From Amycolatopsis acidiphila (GTDB lineage Bacteria; Actinomycetota; Actinomycetes; Mycobacteriales; Pseudonocardiaceae): a DNA stretch of 64,000 nt. The DNA lies in the NCBI RefSeq assembly GCF_021391495.1, contig NZ_CP090063.1, positions 620,001-684,000 on the forward strand, written 5' to 3'. The stretch's first letter is position 1, and each line of letters starts with the position of its first letter. The notes beneath the pieces are model-generated. The model did no database searches. It saw only the letters and a program-made list of their open reading frames with translations, and was not told the DNA's origin. The position numbers were made by a program, and so were the translations under genes. Positions 52,542-61,813 of this stretch are shown here, piece after piece.

Positions 52542-55141
52542 TGGCGAAGACCTGGGCCGAGGTGAAGGCGCTCCTCGACGATCCGAGCGTGCCGCCGGAC
52601 CAGAAGGGCATGCTGATCAGCAGCTGGCAGCGCGAGCACCCGCCGCCGGGGTGGCCCGAGTCGCTGAACATGTCCAAGCCGGTCCAACAGCAGCAGGAAG
52701 AGGTCCAGAAGTACGCGGACGCGTACCACGCGACCCCGATGCTGGGCTTCCAGCCGGTCGACAGCGCGTACGACGCGGCGAAGAAGTCCGGCGACCAGGC
52801 CGGCTACAACGAGCACGAAGAGAAGAAGGCCGTCGACGACGGCAAGACGCAGCTCGACGGCAAGCAGCCGCCGTCGTCGGGCGGCGGCACCAAGACGTCC
52901 GACGAGCTGTTCGACGCGGCCGAACCGGCCCTGAAGCTGTTCCAGACCTTCGGCTCGCTGCTGGCGAAGATCCCGGACGACTGCCGCGGCAACACCCGTG
53001 CGCTGGACTACAACAACGACATCAAGAAGCGGTTCGACGAGCAGCGCGGGATCAGCTTCGAGAACTTCCTCGACGACGCCGACCACTTCAAGACCGGTTC
53101 GACCACAGTGGACGGCACGGTCAAGGACACCGGCACGGCGCTGGGCACGCTGTTCCACACCTGGAGCGGCTCGGGCGCGGACGCGGCGTCGGACCACTAC
53201 AACGACAAGATCAAGCCCAAGGCCGCCAAGCTGTCCCAGACGCTCGAGGACGCGAGCGAGGCGACCACGACGGCGGTCACCACGGTCTTCCAGCTGTGCA
53301 AGGGCAAGGCCGACGCGATCGTCAACATGTACACCGACGAGGTCGGCAAGGCCGACTACAACATGGCCCAGAAGGTCATCGGCGTCGCGAACGGCGAGCA
53401 CGGCGGCAAGGACGACCTGCAGGCCATCGCCGGCTGGATGGACCTGAACTTCGGCACCAACCTCGTCGAGACGCTCAACGACGACGGCTGCTGCGACGAC
53501 GACGACATCAAGCAGCAGGGCCAGGACCTGGCCAAGCAGTGGATCCAGAACCACTTCAACCCGGACATGTGGGACCGGCTGTACAAGGGGTTCGACAAGA
53601 CCTGCACGAACACGAAGGACCTGGTCAACCAGGCCTACGACTCGCTCGACGACGTCATGGGCAAGATCAAGAACGAGTTCGAGGGCGCGACCGAGCCGTC
53701 GGGCAGCACCCAGCCGAGCGGGACGGGCACGGGGACCGGCACCGGGACGGGAACGGGCACCGGGACGGGAACGGGTACCGGTACGGGGACCGGGAGCGGC
53801 ACCGGTGGTGGCGGTGGTGGCGGGTCGATGCCGTCCACGCCGTCGGCGACCGAGCCGTCCGCGTCCACCGAGGACCCGGCCGCCGTGGCGGACGCCGCCA
53901 AGAAGGAGGCGTCCGACGGGATCAACCCCTACACCGGCAAGCCCGTGGAGGTGGACCCGGAGACCGGCGAGCCGTATCCGATCGACCCGAAGACGGGCGA
54001 GGCGGTCAAGGACGCGGGCGACGAGCAGGAGACGCTGAAGGTCCAGCAGGGCGACCACACGATCGAGATGTCCGAGCCGGACAAAGACGGCAAGATGGAC
54101 ATCAAGGTCGACGACGCCAGCGGGCAGCCCAAGGACTACAAGCTCGACTGGGGCGACGGCAAGGACGGTCCGGGGGCCGGCGCCGACCAGAGCGGTACGG
54201 GTCAGGACGGCACGGGTCAGGACGCGGGGTTCGGTCCACAGGGTTCGCAGGCGGCGGGCCAGCCGGGGGCGGACGGCACGTACAAGCCGGGGCCGGACGG
54301 CAAGATCCACATCCAGGACGGCGACGTCAAGATCACCGCGGAGCGGCCCCACGGTCCCGACGGCCCCACGGTCGTCACGGTCGACGACGGCACCGGCACG
54401 CCGACCACGTACACCCTGGGCGACGCGAAGGACGGCGCTTCGGGCGCTTCCGACGCGCAGAGCCTGGTCGGCACGGACGACGGCTCGGCCCCGCGGCCGG
54501 ACGGGGTCACGACCGATCCCAGCGGCGCGGCCGTTGACGGCGGCGCTGGTGGTGCTGTCGGCGACGGTCTCGGTGGCGGTGCTGGTGGTGCTGGTGGTGC
54601 TGTGGGCGGTGGTGGTGCCGTGGGCGACGGTCTCGGCGGCGACGCGGGGTCGGACGTCTCGATCCAGCCCGCGGCTGCCGACGGCCTGACCCCCGACGGT
54701 GCGGCACCCGGCGACGCGACGACACCCGCCACGAGCACCGGTTCGGACGGCTTGAGCTCGGTGGGTTCCGGCGTCGCCGGCGGTGGTGCGGTCAGCGGCT
54801 CGCTCGGTGACTCGGCTTCCCTCGGCGACGGGGCGTCGCTGGGCACGGGCGCGCAGACGGGCTCGGCGGTGCACCAGCCCGCGAGCGCCGCACTCGGGGC
54901 CCAGCCGATCGGCGGGGCCGACGGGATGGTGGCGCAGCAGCCCGCGAGCTCCGGGAGCATGGGCAGCATGGGCGGGATGATGGGCGGCATGGGTGCCGGC
55001 GGCGGTGGCGGCGGCGAGGACCAGGAGCGCAGTTCGCGGGCGTACCGCATCGACGGCGGCATCTTCAACTCCAGCGGGTCCGGCGGGCGCATCAGCGGTT
55101 CGCTGGACGACGAAGGGGACCGGTCGGTCACCCAGCGGTGA
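52541..55141 (+). CDS. Very large WXG-motif T7SS-type protein (866 aa)
   Basis: The N-terminal 390 residues are helical with W208-S-G210 (LFHTWSGSGADAASDHYNDK), like a WXG100 hairpin inside a longer protein. A Gly-Thr linker (about 390-425) follows. The next part has the acidic repeats EVDPETGEPYPIDPKTGEA and short KIHIQDGDVKITAE, HTIEMSEPDKDG and TVVTVDDGTGTPTTYTLG strands. Then comes a long Gly/Ala/Ser-rich region and a polar end (SLDDEGDRSVTQR). No signal peptide or membrane helix is seen, as expected for T7SS cargo. A toxin domain is not evident. Coupled to its small EspC-like neighbour by TAATG. Confidence 0.75.
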   Translation: MAKTWAEVKALLDDPSVPPDQKGMLISSWQREHPPPGWPESLNMSKPVQQQQEEVQKYADAYHATPMLGFQPVDSAYDAAKKSGDQAGYNEHEEKKAVDDGKTQLDGKQPPSSGGGTKTSDELFDAAEPALKLFQTFGSLLAKIPDDCRGNTRALDYNNDIKKRFDEQRGISFENFLDDADHFKTGSTTVDGTVKDTGTALGTLFHTWSGSGADAASDHYNDKIKPKAAKLSQTLEDASEATTTAVTTVFQLCKGKADAIVNMYTDEVGKADYNMAQKVIGVANGEHGGKDDLQAIAGWMDLNFGTNLVETLNDDGCCDDDDIKQQGQDLAKQWIQNHFNPDMWDRLYKGFDKTCTNTKDLVNQAYDSLDDVMGKIKNEFEGATEPSGSTQPSGTGTGTGTGTGTGTGTGTGTGTGTGSGTGGGGGGGSMPSTPSATEPSASTEDPAAVADAAKKEASDGINPYTGKPVEVDPETGEPYPIDPKTGEAVKDAGDEQETLKVQQGDHTIEMSEPDKDGKMDIKVDDASGQPKDYKLDWGDGKDGPGAGADQSGTGQDGTGQDAGFGPQGSQAAGQPGADGTYKPGPDGKIHIQDGDVKITAERPHGPDGPTVVTVDDGTGTPTTYTLGDAKDGASGASDAQSLVGTDDGSAPRPDGVTTDPSGAAVDGGAGGAVGDGLGGGAGGAGGAVGGGGAVGDGLGGDAGSDVSIQPAAADGLTPDGAAPGDATTPATSTGSDGLSSVGSGVAGGGAVSGSLGDSASLGDGASLGTGAQTGSAVHQPASAALGAQPIGGADGMVAQQPASSGSMGSMGGMMGGMGAGGGGGGEDQERSSRAYRIDGGIFNSSGSGGRISGSLDDEGDRSVTQR
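53724..53808 (+). repeat. Coding Gly-Thr dipeptide repeat
   Basis: About 13 GGN-ACN codon pairs in a row encode (Gly-Thr)n, with mixed synonymous codons, between the helical domain and the C-terminal half of the 866-aa protein. The mixed codons argue for selection on a flexible linker rather than simple slippage. Confidence 0.85.
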
Positions 55142-55163
55142 GCCGCGGGGCTAGGAGGGGCAG

Positions 55164-55598
55164 ATGGTCTCGGACGAGATCCAGCGGTTGAAGGCCAAGA
55201 TGGACGGGCTGGTCCGCGAGCAGGCGGACCGGCGGGCGATGCTCGAGCGGCAGGGCGAGGAGATCAAGGCCAAGTCGCAGGAGTACATGACCAAGCAGGT
55301 CCAGGCCGCGGAGCGGTACGTCCAGCACCGGCGCGAGCTGGGGCGCCGCGAGCGGGAGGCCGGCGGCTGGGGCACCGAGAAGACGCTGGCGGAGAAGAAC
55401 ACCGTGATGGGCTTCGGCCCGGAGGGCGACGAGGCCGGACGCCGTGCGCCGGAGCCGTATTCGGCCCCCACGACGGAGTCGATCCCCAGCCCGCCGCCCG
55501 AGACGACGGAACGCACGCCGGCGCCGCGCCAGGGTCGTCACACCCGCAAGGACGACTTCGACGAGGACGACTTCTCGAACAACAGCTGGCTCGGCTGA
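55164..55598 (+). CDS. Coiled-coil protein of the T7SS substrate operon (144 aa)
   Basis: No family recognised with confidence. Residues 1-65 are a charged helix likely to form a coiled coil (IQRLKAKMDGLVREQADRRA, KAKSQEYMTKQVQAAERYVQ), resembling the N-terminus of YbaB-like proteins but without the beta part. The rest is Pro/Glu-rich and disordered, ending DDFSNNSWLG. It starts 22 nt after the 866-aa gene with AGGAGG upstream. It may be the operon's chaperone, a role that the YbaB-like gene could fill in the 2650-5401 operon. Confidence 0.7.
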   Translation: MVSDEIQRLKAKMDGLVREQADRRAMLERQGEEIKAKSQEYMTKQVQAAERYVQHRRELGRREREAGGWGTEKTLAEKNTVMGFGPEGDEAGRRAPEPYSAPTTESIPSPPPETTERTPAPRQGRHTRKDDFDEDDFSNNSWLG

Positions 55599-55614
55599 GG
55601 CCGGCGAGCCGAGG

Positions 55615-56430
55615 TCAGGCAGCCTCTTCTTCCAGGCTCGGGTCGAACTCGATCGCGGCGCGTTTGACGTCCGCGTCCAGCAGCGGGCGGTACTTGTCCG
55701 TGCCGGTCAGGTGGGTGAGGAAGAACGCCGTGAACAGCGCGCGCACCAGGCGCTGCGTGCGTCGCTGCGGTTTGCCCTGCAGGAGCCGCTGGCTCCAGTG
55801 ACTGCCCTCGGTCACCGCGAGGTGTGTCGACTTGTCGAGGATGCGCAGCTGGACCGGGCCGCCCCAGGCCTTGGCGATGGCCTCGGCGTTGCCGATCGCC
55901 GGGGCGACCAGGTCGCCCTTCGCGGCCAGGTGCAGGCCGGGAACGCTGATCCCGCGCGCCGCCTTCGTGGCGGGCGGCATGGTCTGTGCGGCGGCGATCG
56001 TGGCGACCGCCTTGATCCTCGGGTCGTCCGCCGCGGCGAGCACCGCCGCACCGCCGCCCACCGAGTGCCCCGCCAGGCCCAGCTTCGCGGGGTCGACGCT
56101 CAGCCCACCCGCCCCGAGCCGCACCCCGGTGACGACGTCCAGTGTCGAGCGCAGGTCCGCCGCGAAGATCCGGTGCGACGGCAGCGGACCACGTTGCGTC
56201 GACGGCGCGGCCGCCACGACGCCCCAGCTCGCCAGGTGACTCAACAGCTCGCGGTAGCGCCCCGGCGGCTGCAGCCAGCCGTGCCCGAACGCGATGCCCG
56301 GCAGGCCAAGGCCACTGCGCGGGGTGAACACCACGCCGGGCAGTCCGGCGAGGGCGAGGTTGCCGCGCACGACCTCGTGCGGTCCGCGGTGCGACAGCTC
56401 CTCGAGCAGATCCTTGGGCTTGCTGGCCAT
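55615..56430 (-). CDS. Alpha/beta hydrolase (dienelactone hydrolase or lipase-like)
   Basis: The 271-aa protein has the nucleophile elbow GHSVGG (S123), an Asp in AAKGDLVAP (D173) and a His in DKSTHLAVTEGS (H203), a complete catalytic triad in the right order. HGWLQPPGRYRELLSHLASW is the oxyanion side. No signal peptide is seen, so it is cytosolic. Mycobacterial ESX-4 loci have cutinases nearby, but this is a different, intracellular-type hydrolase. The substrate is unknown. It is convergent with the T7SS substrate operon and divergent from glmS. Confidence 0.8.
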   Translation of the reverse strand: MASKPKDLLEELSHRGPHEVVRGNLALAGLPGVVFTPRSGLGLPGIAFGHGWLQPPGRYRELLSHLASWGVVAAAPSTQRGPLPSHRIFAADLRSTLDVVTGVRLGAGGLSVDPAKLGLAGHSVGGGAAVLAAADDPRIKAVATIAAAQTMPPATKAARGISVPGLHLAAKGDLVAPAIGNAEAIAKAWGGPVQLRILDKSTHLAVTEGSHWSQRLLQGKPQRRTQRLVRALFTAFFLTHLTGTDKYRPLLDADVKRAAIEFDPSLEEEAA

Positions 56431-56563
56431 GGCCGGGAGCCTAGCGGACCGGTCCGACCGGCGCGGGGAGGCGGAAGTGAGCCGGACGAGGGGACGCGGT
56501 GTACCTCGTCAGGGCCAGCCGCTTCCCCACCACCACCCTCGAGGGAGACGCTTCGCGCCGCAG

Positions 56564-56577
56564 TAGTCTCGCTCGGG
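56564..56577 (+). promoter_or_regulatory. Candidate leaderless promoter of glmS
   Basis: TAGTCT at 56564-56569 fits the -10 consensus TANNNT, and the GTG start codon lies 7 nt further on, where transcription should begin. A GAGGGAGA string is 29 nt or more upstream of the GTG, too far to serve as a ribosome binding site. Confidence 0.4.
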
Positions 56578-58439
56578 TGTGCGGAATCGTGGGATACGTC
56601 GGTCACCGGCCGGCACTCGACGTCGTGCTGGGCGGGCTCCGGCGGATGGAGTACCGGGGCTACGACTCGGCGGGCGTCGCGGTGCTGGACGGCGCCGGGG
56701 CGCTGACCGTCGAGCGCAAGGCGGGCCGGTTGGCGAACCTGGAGAACGAGCTGGAGATCACCGGGCGTGACCGCTTCGCCGGCACGGCCGGGATGGGCCA
56801 TACCCGCTGGGCGACGCACGGCGCCCCGGTCGACCGCAACTCCCATCCCCACCGCGACGCGAGCGAGCGGGTCGCCGTCGTGCACAACGGCATCATCGAG
56901 AACTTCGCCGTCCTGCGTGCCGAGCTGGAGGCCGACGGGGTCGAGCTGAGCAGCGACACCGACACCGAGACCGCGGCGCACCTGGTCGCCCGCGCGTACA
57001 CCGAAGGCCCGACCGCGGGTGACCTGCCGGCCAGCGTCCGCACGGTCTGCCGCCGCCTCGAAGGCGCGTTCACCCTGGTCGTGACGCATGCCGACGAGCC
57101 GGACCTGATCGTCGCGGCACGCCGGTCGTCGCCGCTGGTGGTCGGGGTCGGCGCGGGGGAGACGTTCGTCGCCTCCGACGTGGCCGCGTTCATCGAGCAC
57201 ACCCGCGAGGCGGTGGAGCTGGGGCAGGACCAGCTCGTGGTGATCAGCCGCGACGGCTACGAGGTCACCGACTTCGCGGGTGAGCCCGCGCAGGCCAAAC
57301 CGTTCACCGTCGCGTGGGACCTGTCGGCCGCCGAAAAGGGCGGGCACGACTACTTCATGCTCAAGGAGATCGAGGAGCAGCCGGAGGCGCTGGCCAACAC
57401 CCTGCGCGGGCACTTCGACAGCGGCCGCATCGTGCTCGACGAGCAGCGGATGTCCGACCAGGACCTGCGCGACGTCGACAAGGTGTTCGTCGTCGCCTGC
57501 GGGACCGCCTACCACTCCGGCCTGATCGCCAAGTACGCCATCGAGCACTGGACCCGGTTGCCGGTCGAGGTCGAGCTGGCGAGCGAGTTCCGGTACCGGG
57601 ACCCGGTGCTGGACCGCGACACCCTGGTGGTCGCGATCTCGCAGTCCGGCGAGACGGCGGACACGCTGGAAGCCGTCCGGCACGCGCGCGGCCAGAAGGC
57701 GCGGGTGCTCGCGATCTGCAACACCAACGGCGCGCAGATCCCGCGCGAGTCCGACGCGGTGCTGTACACGCACGCCGGGCCCGAGGTCGGTGTCGCCGCG
57801 ACGAAGACGTTCACCTCGCAGATCGCCGCCAACTACCTCGTGGGCCTCGCGCTCGCGCAGGCGCGCGGGACGAAGTACCCGGACGAGGTGGCGCGGGAGT
57901 TCGCCGAGCTGGAGGCGATGTCCGCGGCCGTCCAGAAAGCACTGTCCACTGTGGAACGAGTGCGGGAGCTCGGGCGGGACATGGCCGACTCGAAGGCCGT
58001 GCTGTTCCTCGGCAGGCACGTCGGTTTCCCGGTGGCGCTGGAAGGTGCGCTCAAGCTGAAGGAACTGGCGTACATGCACGCCGAGGGTTTCGCGGCCGGC
58101 GAGCTGAAGCACGGTCCGATCGCGCTGATCGAGAGCGGGCTGCCGGTGGTCGTCGTGATGCCCTCGCCCAAGGGGCGCGCGGTGCTGCACGCGAAGCTCG
58201 TGTCGAACATCAGCGAGATCCAGGCCCGTGGCGCCCGCACGATCGTGATCGCCGAGGAGGGTGACGACACCGTGCGCCCCTTCGCCGACGAGCTGGTCGA
58301 GGTGCCGGCGGTGCCGACCCTGCTGCAGCCGCTGGTGTCGAGCATCCCGTTGCAGGTGCTGGCCGCGGAAATCGCCCGCACGCGTGGTTACGACGTCGAC
58401 AAGCCGCGCAACCTGGCGAAGTCCGTGACCGTGGAGTAG
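56577..58439 (+). CDS. glmS: Glutamine-fructose-6-phosphate aminotransferase
   Basis: It makes glucosamine-6-phosphate from fructose-6-phosphate and glutamine. The N-terminal nucleophile Cys must follow the initiator Met, which fixes the GTG at 56577 (M-C-GIVGYVGHRPALD). The amidotransferase domain shows GMGHTRWATHG and VVHNGIIENF; two SIS domains follow (ACGTAYHSGLIAKYAIEHW, LFLGRHVGFPVALEGALKLK), and the end DKPRNLAKSVTVE is invariant. The 620-aa length is typical. No Shine-Dalgarno lies at normal distance; a TAGTCT -10-like box ends 7 nt upstream, so the mRNA may be leaderless. No GlmS ribozyme is seen. Confidence 0.97.
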   Translation: MCGIVGYVGHRPALDVVLGGLRRMEYRGYDSAGVAVLDGAGALTVERKAGRLANLENELEITGRDRFAGTAGMGHTRWATHGAPVDRNSHPHRDASERVAVVHNGIIENFAVLRAELEADGVELSSDTDTETAAHLVARAYTEGPTAGDLPASVRTVCRRLEGAFTLVVTHADEPDLIVAARRSSPLVVGVGAGETFVASDVAAFIEHTREAVELGQDQLVVISRDGYEVTDFAGEPAQAKPFTVAWDLSAAEKGGHDYFMLKEIEEQPEALANTLRGHFDSGRIVLDEQRMSDQDLRDVDKVFVVACGTAYHSGLIAKYAIEHWTRLPVEVELASEFRYRDPVLDRDTLVVAISQSGETADTLEAVRHARGQKARVLAICNTNGAQIPRESDAVLYTHAGPEVGVAATKTFTSQIAANYLVGLALAQARGTKYPDEVAREFAELEAMSAAVQKALSTVERVRELGRDMADSKAVLFLGRHVGFPVALEGALKLKELAYMHAEGFAAGELKHGPIALIESGLPVVVVMPSPKGRAVLHAKLVSNISEIQARGARTIVIAEEGDDTVRPFADELVEVPAVPTLLQPLVSSIPLQVLAAEIARTRGYDVDKPRNLAKSVTVE

Positions 58440-58449
58440 ACAAGGCCCG

Positions 58450-59895
58450 GTGCGGCAGGGAATCTGGACGACGGACCGAATTCGCAAGGCTGAGGAGCGG
58501 CTGCTCGCCGCGACTCCGGAGGGCGCGCTCATGCAGCGCGCCGCGTTCGGGGTGGCGGTGCAGGCGGCCGATCTGCTGAGCCAGCACACCGGGCGGGTCG
58601 CCGCGAGTCGGGTCGTGCTCCTGGTGGGCGCGGGCAACAACGGCGGCGACGCGTTGTGGGCGGGCAGTTTCCTGCGCAAGCGCGGCGTCGGCGTGACGGC
58701 GGTGCTGCTCAAGCCCGAGAAGGCACATCCGGCCGGTCTCGCCGCGCTGCGCCGCGCGGCTGGTCGAGTCGTGACTCTCGAGGACGCGCCGCGTGTACTC
58801 GAAGCGGCTGATCTCGTGATCGATGGGATCGTCGGCCTGTCCGCGCGTGGGCCGCTCCGCGAGGACGCCGCGAGCCTGCTCGACCACATCAGCGCACCGG
58901 TGCTGGCCGTCGACCTGCCCAGCGGTGTCGACCCGGACAACGGCAAGGTGGACGGGCCGGCGATCACGGCGACCCGCACGGTGACGTTCGGCGCGCGGAA
59001 ACCGTTGCACGTGCTCAACCCCGACCGCTGCGGCGAGGTCGTGTTGATCGACATCGGGCTCGGGCCGGAGCTGGGCGAACCCGACCTGCGGCAGCTGGAC
59101 GCCGTGGAAGTCGGCGCGGCCTGGCCGGTGCCGGGGCCCCAGGACAACAAGTACAGCCAGGGCGTCACCGGGATCGCGGCCGGTTCGGCGACCTACCCGG
59201 GCGCGGCGGTGCTGGCCACCGGGTCCGCCGTGCTGGCGACCTCGGGCATGGTGCGGTATGCGGGTCCGGCCGCCGACGCGGTGCGGGCGCGGTGGCCGGA
59301 GGTGATCGCGACGGGTTCGGTGACCGATGCCGGCCGGGTGCAGGCGTGGGTCGTCGGGCCGGGGATCGGCACCGGCAACGACGGGCGCAGCGTGCTGCGG
59401 CACGTGCTGTCCGCGGGGGTGCCGGTGTGCGCCGACGCGGACGCGACCACGCTGATGTCGCGGTATCCGGACGTGCTCGACGCGCGCGACCCGGGCACGC
59501 CGCTGGTGCTGACGCCGCACGCCGGGGAGTTCGAGCGGCTGACCGGCGCCGCACCCGGCGAGGACAGGGTCGGCGCGGTGAAGGCGGCCGCGCGCCGGTT
59601 CGACGCCGTGGTGCTGCTCAAGGGCAACACGACGCTGATCGCCGCGCCCGACGGACGTGTGCTGGCGAACGTGGCCCGCGGCTCCTGGCTCGCGACGGCC
59701 GGTTCGGGCGACGTGCTGTCGGGGCTGGTCGGGTCGTTGCTGGCCGCCGGGCTGGACCCGTGGCTGGCGGCGGGGGCGGCCGCGTACGTGCACTCGCTGG
59801 CCGCGGATCTGGCCGCCCGGGGCGTCCCGGTGCCGGCAGGCGCGGTCGAGGCCGCGATTCCGGACGCGATCCGCCGGGTCCGCAAGTTCTGCTAG
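58450..59895 (+). CDS. nnrD: Bifunctional NAD(P)H-hydrate epimerase/dehydratase
   Basis: This repair enzyme restores damaged NADHX and NADPHX. The N-terminal YjeF_N epimerase domain (residues 1-215) has LLVGAGNNGGDALWAGSFLR and VLAVDLPSGVDPDNGKVDG. The C-terminal carbohydrate-kinase-like dehydratase domain has TPHAGEFERLTG and the GSGDVLSGLVGSL anion hole. The 481-aa length fits the fused form. The GTG start is 10 nt after glmS, so they are co-transcribed. In M. tuberculosis the homologue also lies close downstream of glmS. Confidence 0.95.
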   Translation: MRQGIWTTDRIRKAEERLLAATPEGALMQRAAFGVAVQAADLLSQHTGRVAASRVVLLVGAGNNGGDALWAGSFLRKRGVGVTAVLLKPEKAHPAGLAALRRAAGRVVTLEDAPRVLEAADLVIDGIVGLSARGPLREDAASLLDHISAPVLAVDLPSGVDPDNGKVDGPAITATRTVTFGARKPLHVLNPDRCGEVVLIDIGLGPELGEPDLRQLDAVEVGAAWPVPGPQDNKYSQGVTGIAAGSATYPGAAVLATGSAVLATSGMVRYAGPAADAVRARWPEVIATGSVTDAGRVQAWVVGPGIGTGNDGRSVLRHVLSAGVPVCADADATTLMSRYPDVLDARDPGTPLVLTPHAGEFERLTGAAPGEDRVGAVKAAARRFDAVVLLKGNTTLIAAPDGRVLANVARGSWLATAGSGDVLSGLVGSLLAAGLDPWLAAGAAAYVHSLAADLAARGVPVPAGAVEAAIPDAIRRVRKFC

Positions 59896-59990
59896 CTCGC
59901 GCAAGAACTTATCGAGTTATGTGTTAACAACCGCGTCTTCCTCTGGTAAGAATGAAGCCGTCAAGGGTGCTACCTCGGGAGCGGTTGCTG
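59884..59990 (+). promoter_or_regulatory. Promoter/operator region of the polyol operon
   Basis: The region is unusually AT-rich for the window. It holds a 7-bp inverted repeat AAGTTCT (59884-59890) / AGAACTT (59904-59910) across the nnrD stop and the perfect palindrome TGTTAACA (59922-59929), a plausible operator for the DeoR-type regulator encoded two genes on. Confidence 0.45.
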
Positions 59991-61010
59991 GTGAGCGAAG
60001 CTATGAGGGTCGCGGTCCTGCACGGTGTGCACGACGTGCGGCTGGAGGAGCGGCCGGTGCCGCAGCCCGGTCCCGGTGAGGTCCTGATCCAGGTGCGGTC
60101 CGTGGGCACCTGCGGCTCCGACGTGCACTACTACGAGCACGGCCGCATCGGCGACTTCGTGGTCGAACAGCCGCTGGTCCTGGGGCACGAGCCGAGCGGC
60201 GTCGTGGTGGCGCGCGGCAGCGAGGCGCGGCTGCACGAGGTCGGGCAGCGGGTCGCGATCGAGCCGGGCGTGCCGTGCTCGGTGTGCGCGCAGTGCAAGG
60301 CGGGCCGGTACAACCTGTGCCCGCGGATGCGGTTCTTCGGTACCCCGCCGATCGACGGCGCGTTCTGCGAGTACGTCGTGCTGCGGGAGGATTTCGCGCA
60401 CCCCGTCCCGGATTCCCTCAGCGATGACGCGGCCGGTCTGCTGGAGCCGCTGTCGGTCGGCGTGTGGGCGAACCGCAAGGCGCGCACCGCGCCCGGTAGC
60501 CGGGTGCTGATCACCGGTGCGGGGCCGATCGGCCTGGTCGCGACCCAGACCGCGCGGGCGTTCGGCGCGAGCGAGGTCGTGGTGACCGACGTGAACCCGC
60601 GACGGCTGGAGGTCGCGAAGGAGCTGGGCGCGACGGCGACGGTCGACGTGTCCGAGGAGAGCCTTACGGACACCGACTTCGACCCCGACGTGCTGCTCGA
60701 ATGCTCGGGCGTGCCGGCGGCCGCCGGCCAGGCCATCCGCAAGGTCGGCCGCGCGGGCCGGATCGTGCTGATCGGCATGGGCGGTGACGAGATCCCGCTG
60801 CCGCTCGCGCACGTCCAGAACTTCGAGATCGAGGTGACCGGCACCTTCCGCTACGCCAACACCTGGCCGACCGCGATCGCGCTCGCCGCCGGCGGCGAGG
60901 TCGACCTGGACCGGCTGGTGACCCACCGGTTCGGTCTGGACCAGGTCGAGGAGGCGCTCACGGTGGCGGCCAAGGACGACACGGTGATCAAGGCCGTGGT
61001 GGTGCCCTGA
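59991..61010 (+). CDS. Zinc-dependent medium-chain (polyol-type) dehydrogenase
   Basis: The 339-aa protein matches sorbitol/xylitol-type NAD-dependent dehydrogenases. Catalytic zinc ligands are C41 (GTCGSD), H66 and E67 (LGHEPSG). Structural zinc is held by C96, C99, C102 and C110 ([16 protein letters not shown]). The Rossmann motif is [11 protein letters not shown]. The GTG at 59991 has GGGAGCGG upstream; the ATG at 60003 ([12 protein letters not shown]) is equally possible. With a xylulokinase two genes on, it may oxidise a pentitol such as xylitol or arabitol to xylulose; substrate assignment is inference. Confidence 0.88.
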   Translation: MSEAMRVAVLHGVHDVRLEERPVPQPGPGEVLIQVRSVGTCGSDVHYYEHGRIGDFVVEQPLVLGHEPSGVVVARGSEARLHEVGQRVAIEPGVPCSVCAQCKAGRYNLCPRMRFFGTPPIDGAFCEYVVLREDFAHPVPDSLSDDAAGLLEPLSVGVWANRKARTAPGSRVLITGAGPIGLVATQTARAFGASEVVVTDVNPRRLEVAKELGATATVDVSEESLTDTDFDPDVLLECSGVPAAAGQAIRKVGRAGRIVLIGMGGDEIPLPLAHVQNFEIEVTGTFRYANTWPTAIALAAGGEVDLDRLVTHRFGLDQVEEALTVAAKDDTVIKAVVVP

Positions 61011-61012
61011 CC

Positions 61013-61813
61013 ATGCCCAGACCATCCGAGGCCGAGGTCGAGCAGCGCAGGCAGGACGTCCTGAGCTACGTGATCGAGCACGGCGAGGTGCGCATCGACC
61101 AGCTGACCGAGCAGTTCGGCGTCAGTCTGATGACGATGCACCGCGACCTCGACGACCTCGCCGAGCGCAGGCTGCTGCGCAAGCTGCGCGGCCGGGTCGA
61201 GGCGTATCCGGCGCTCACCATCGAGACCGCGAAACGCTTCCGCGAGACCGAGCACGTCGACGTCAAGGAGGCCTTGGCGGAGGCCGCGAGCCGCGAGGTT
61301 GCGCCCGGCCAGACCCTGTTCCTGGACGACTCGACCACGCTGTTCCCCCTGGCACGCAAGCTGATCGGCCCGCAGGTGGTGATCACGAACTCGCTCGAGG
61401 TGGCGCGGATCCTCGGCGACGCCGACGGGATCGAGGTGCGGCTGCTCGGCGGTCGCTACACCGACTTCGACTCGTGCGTCGGCCCGGACACCATCGACGC
61501 GCTGAGCCGGATGCGCGCGGACGTCGGCTTCGTTTCGGCGACCGCGGTGGCCTGCGGCAGGCTGTACCACCCGGATCGCGAGTACGCCGAGCTCAAGACG
61601 ACGGCGCTGCGCGTCGCGGACCGCAACGTGCTGGTCGTGGACCACTCGAAGTTCGGCCGGACCGCGACCTACGCCTACGGCGACGTGAGCGACTACGACC
61701 TGGTGATCACCGACGAGGAGACGCCGGGCGACGAGCTCGCGGCGATGGACACCAAGGTCCGGCTGGCCAAGCCGGGCCATCCGCGCGCGGATCACGGAGG
61801 TTCCCAGGGATGA
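61013..61813 (+). CDS. DeoR-family transcriptional regulator
   Basis: The 266-aa protein has the N-terminal winged helix-turn-helix ([20 protein letters not shown], then [20 protein letters not shown]) and the DeoR sugar-phosphate sensing domain with [41 protein letters not shown] and [10 protein letters not shown]. It starts 2 nt after the dehydrogenase and overlaps xylB (ATGA). It is probably a local repressor relieved by a sugar phosphate, such as xylulose-5-phosphate, and may bind the TGTTAACA palindrome at 59922. Confidence 0.9.
   Translation: MPRPSEAEVEQRRQDVLSYVIEHGEVRIDQLTEQFGVSLMTMHRDLDDLAERRLLRKLRGRVEAYPALTIETAKRFRETEHVDVKEALAEAASREVAPGQTLFLDDSTTLFPLARKLIGPQVVITNSLEVARILGDADGIEVRLLGGRYTDFDSCVGPDTIDALSRMRADVGFVSATAVACGRLYHPDREYAELKTTALRVADRNVLVVDHSKFGRTATYAYGDVSDYDLVITDEETPGDELAAMDTKVRLAKPGHPRADHGGSQG

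Noticed and set aside
56241..59168. 975-codon minus-strand frame over glmS and nnrD
   Set aside because: It is antisense to two well-defined enzymes and lacks any domain.
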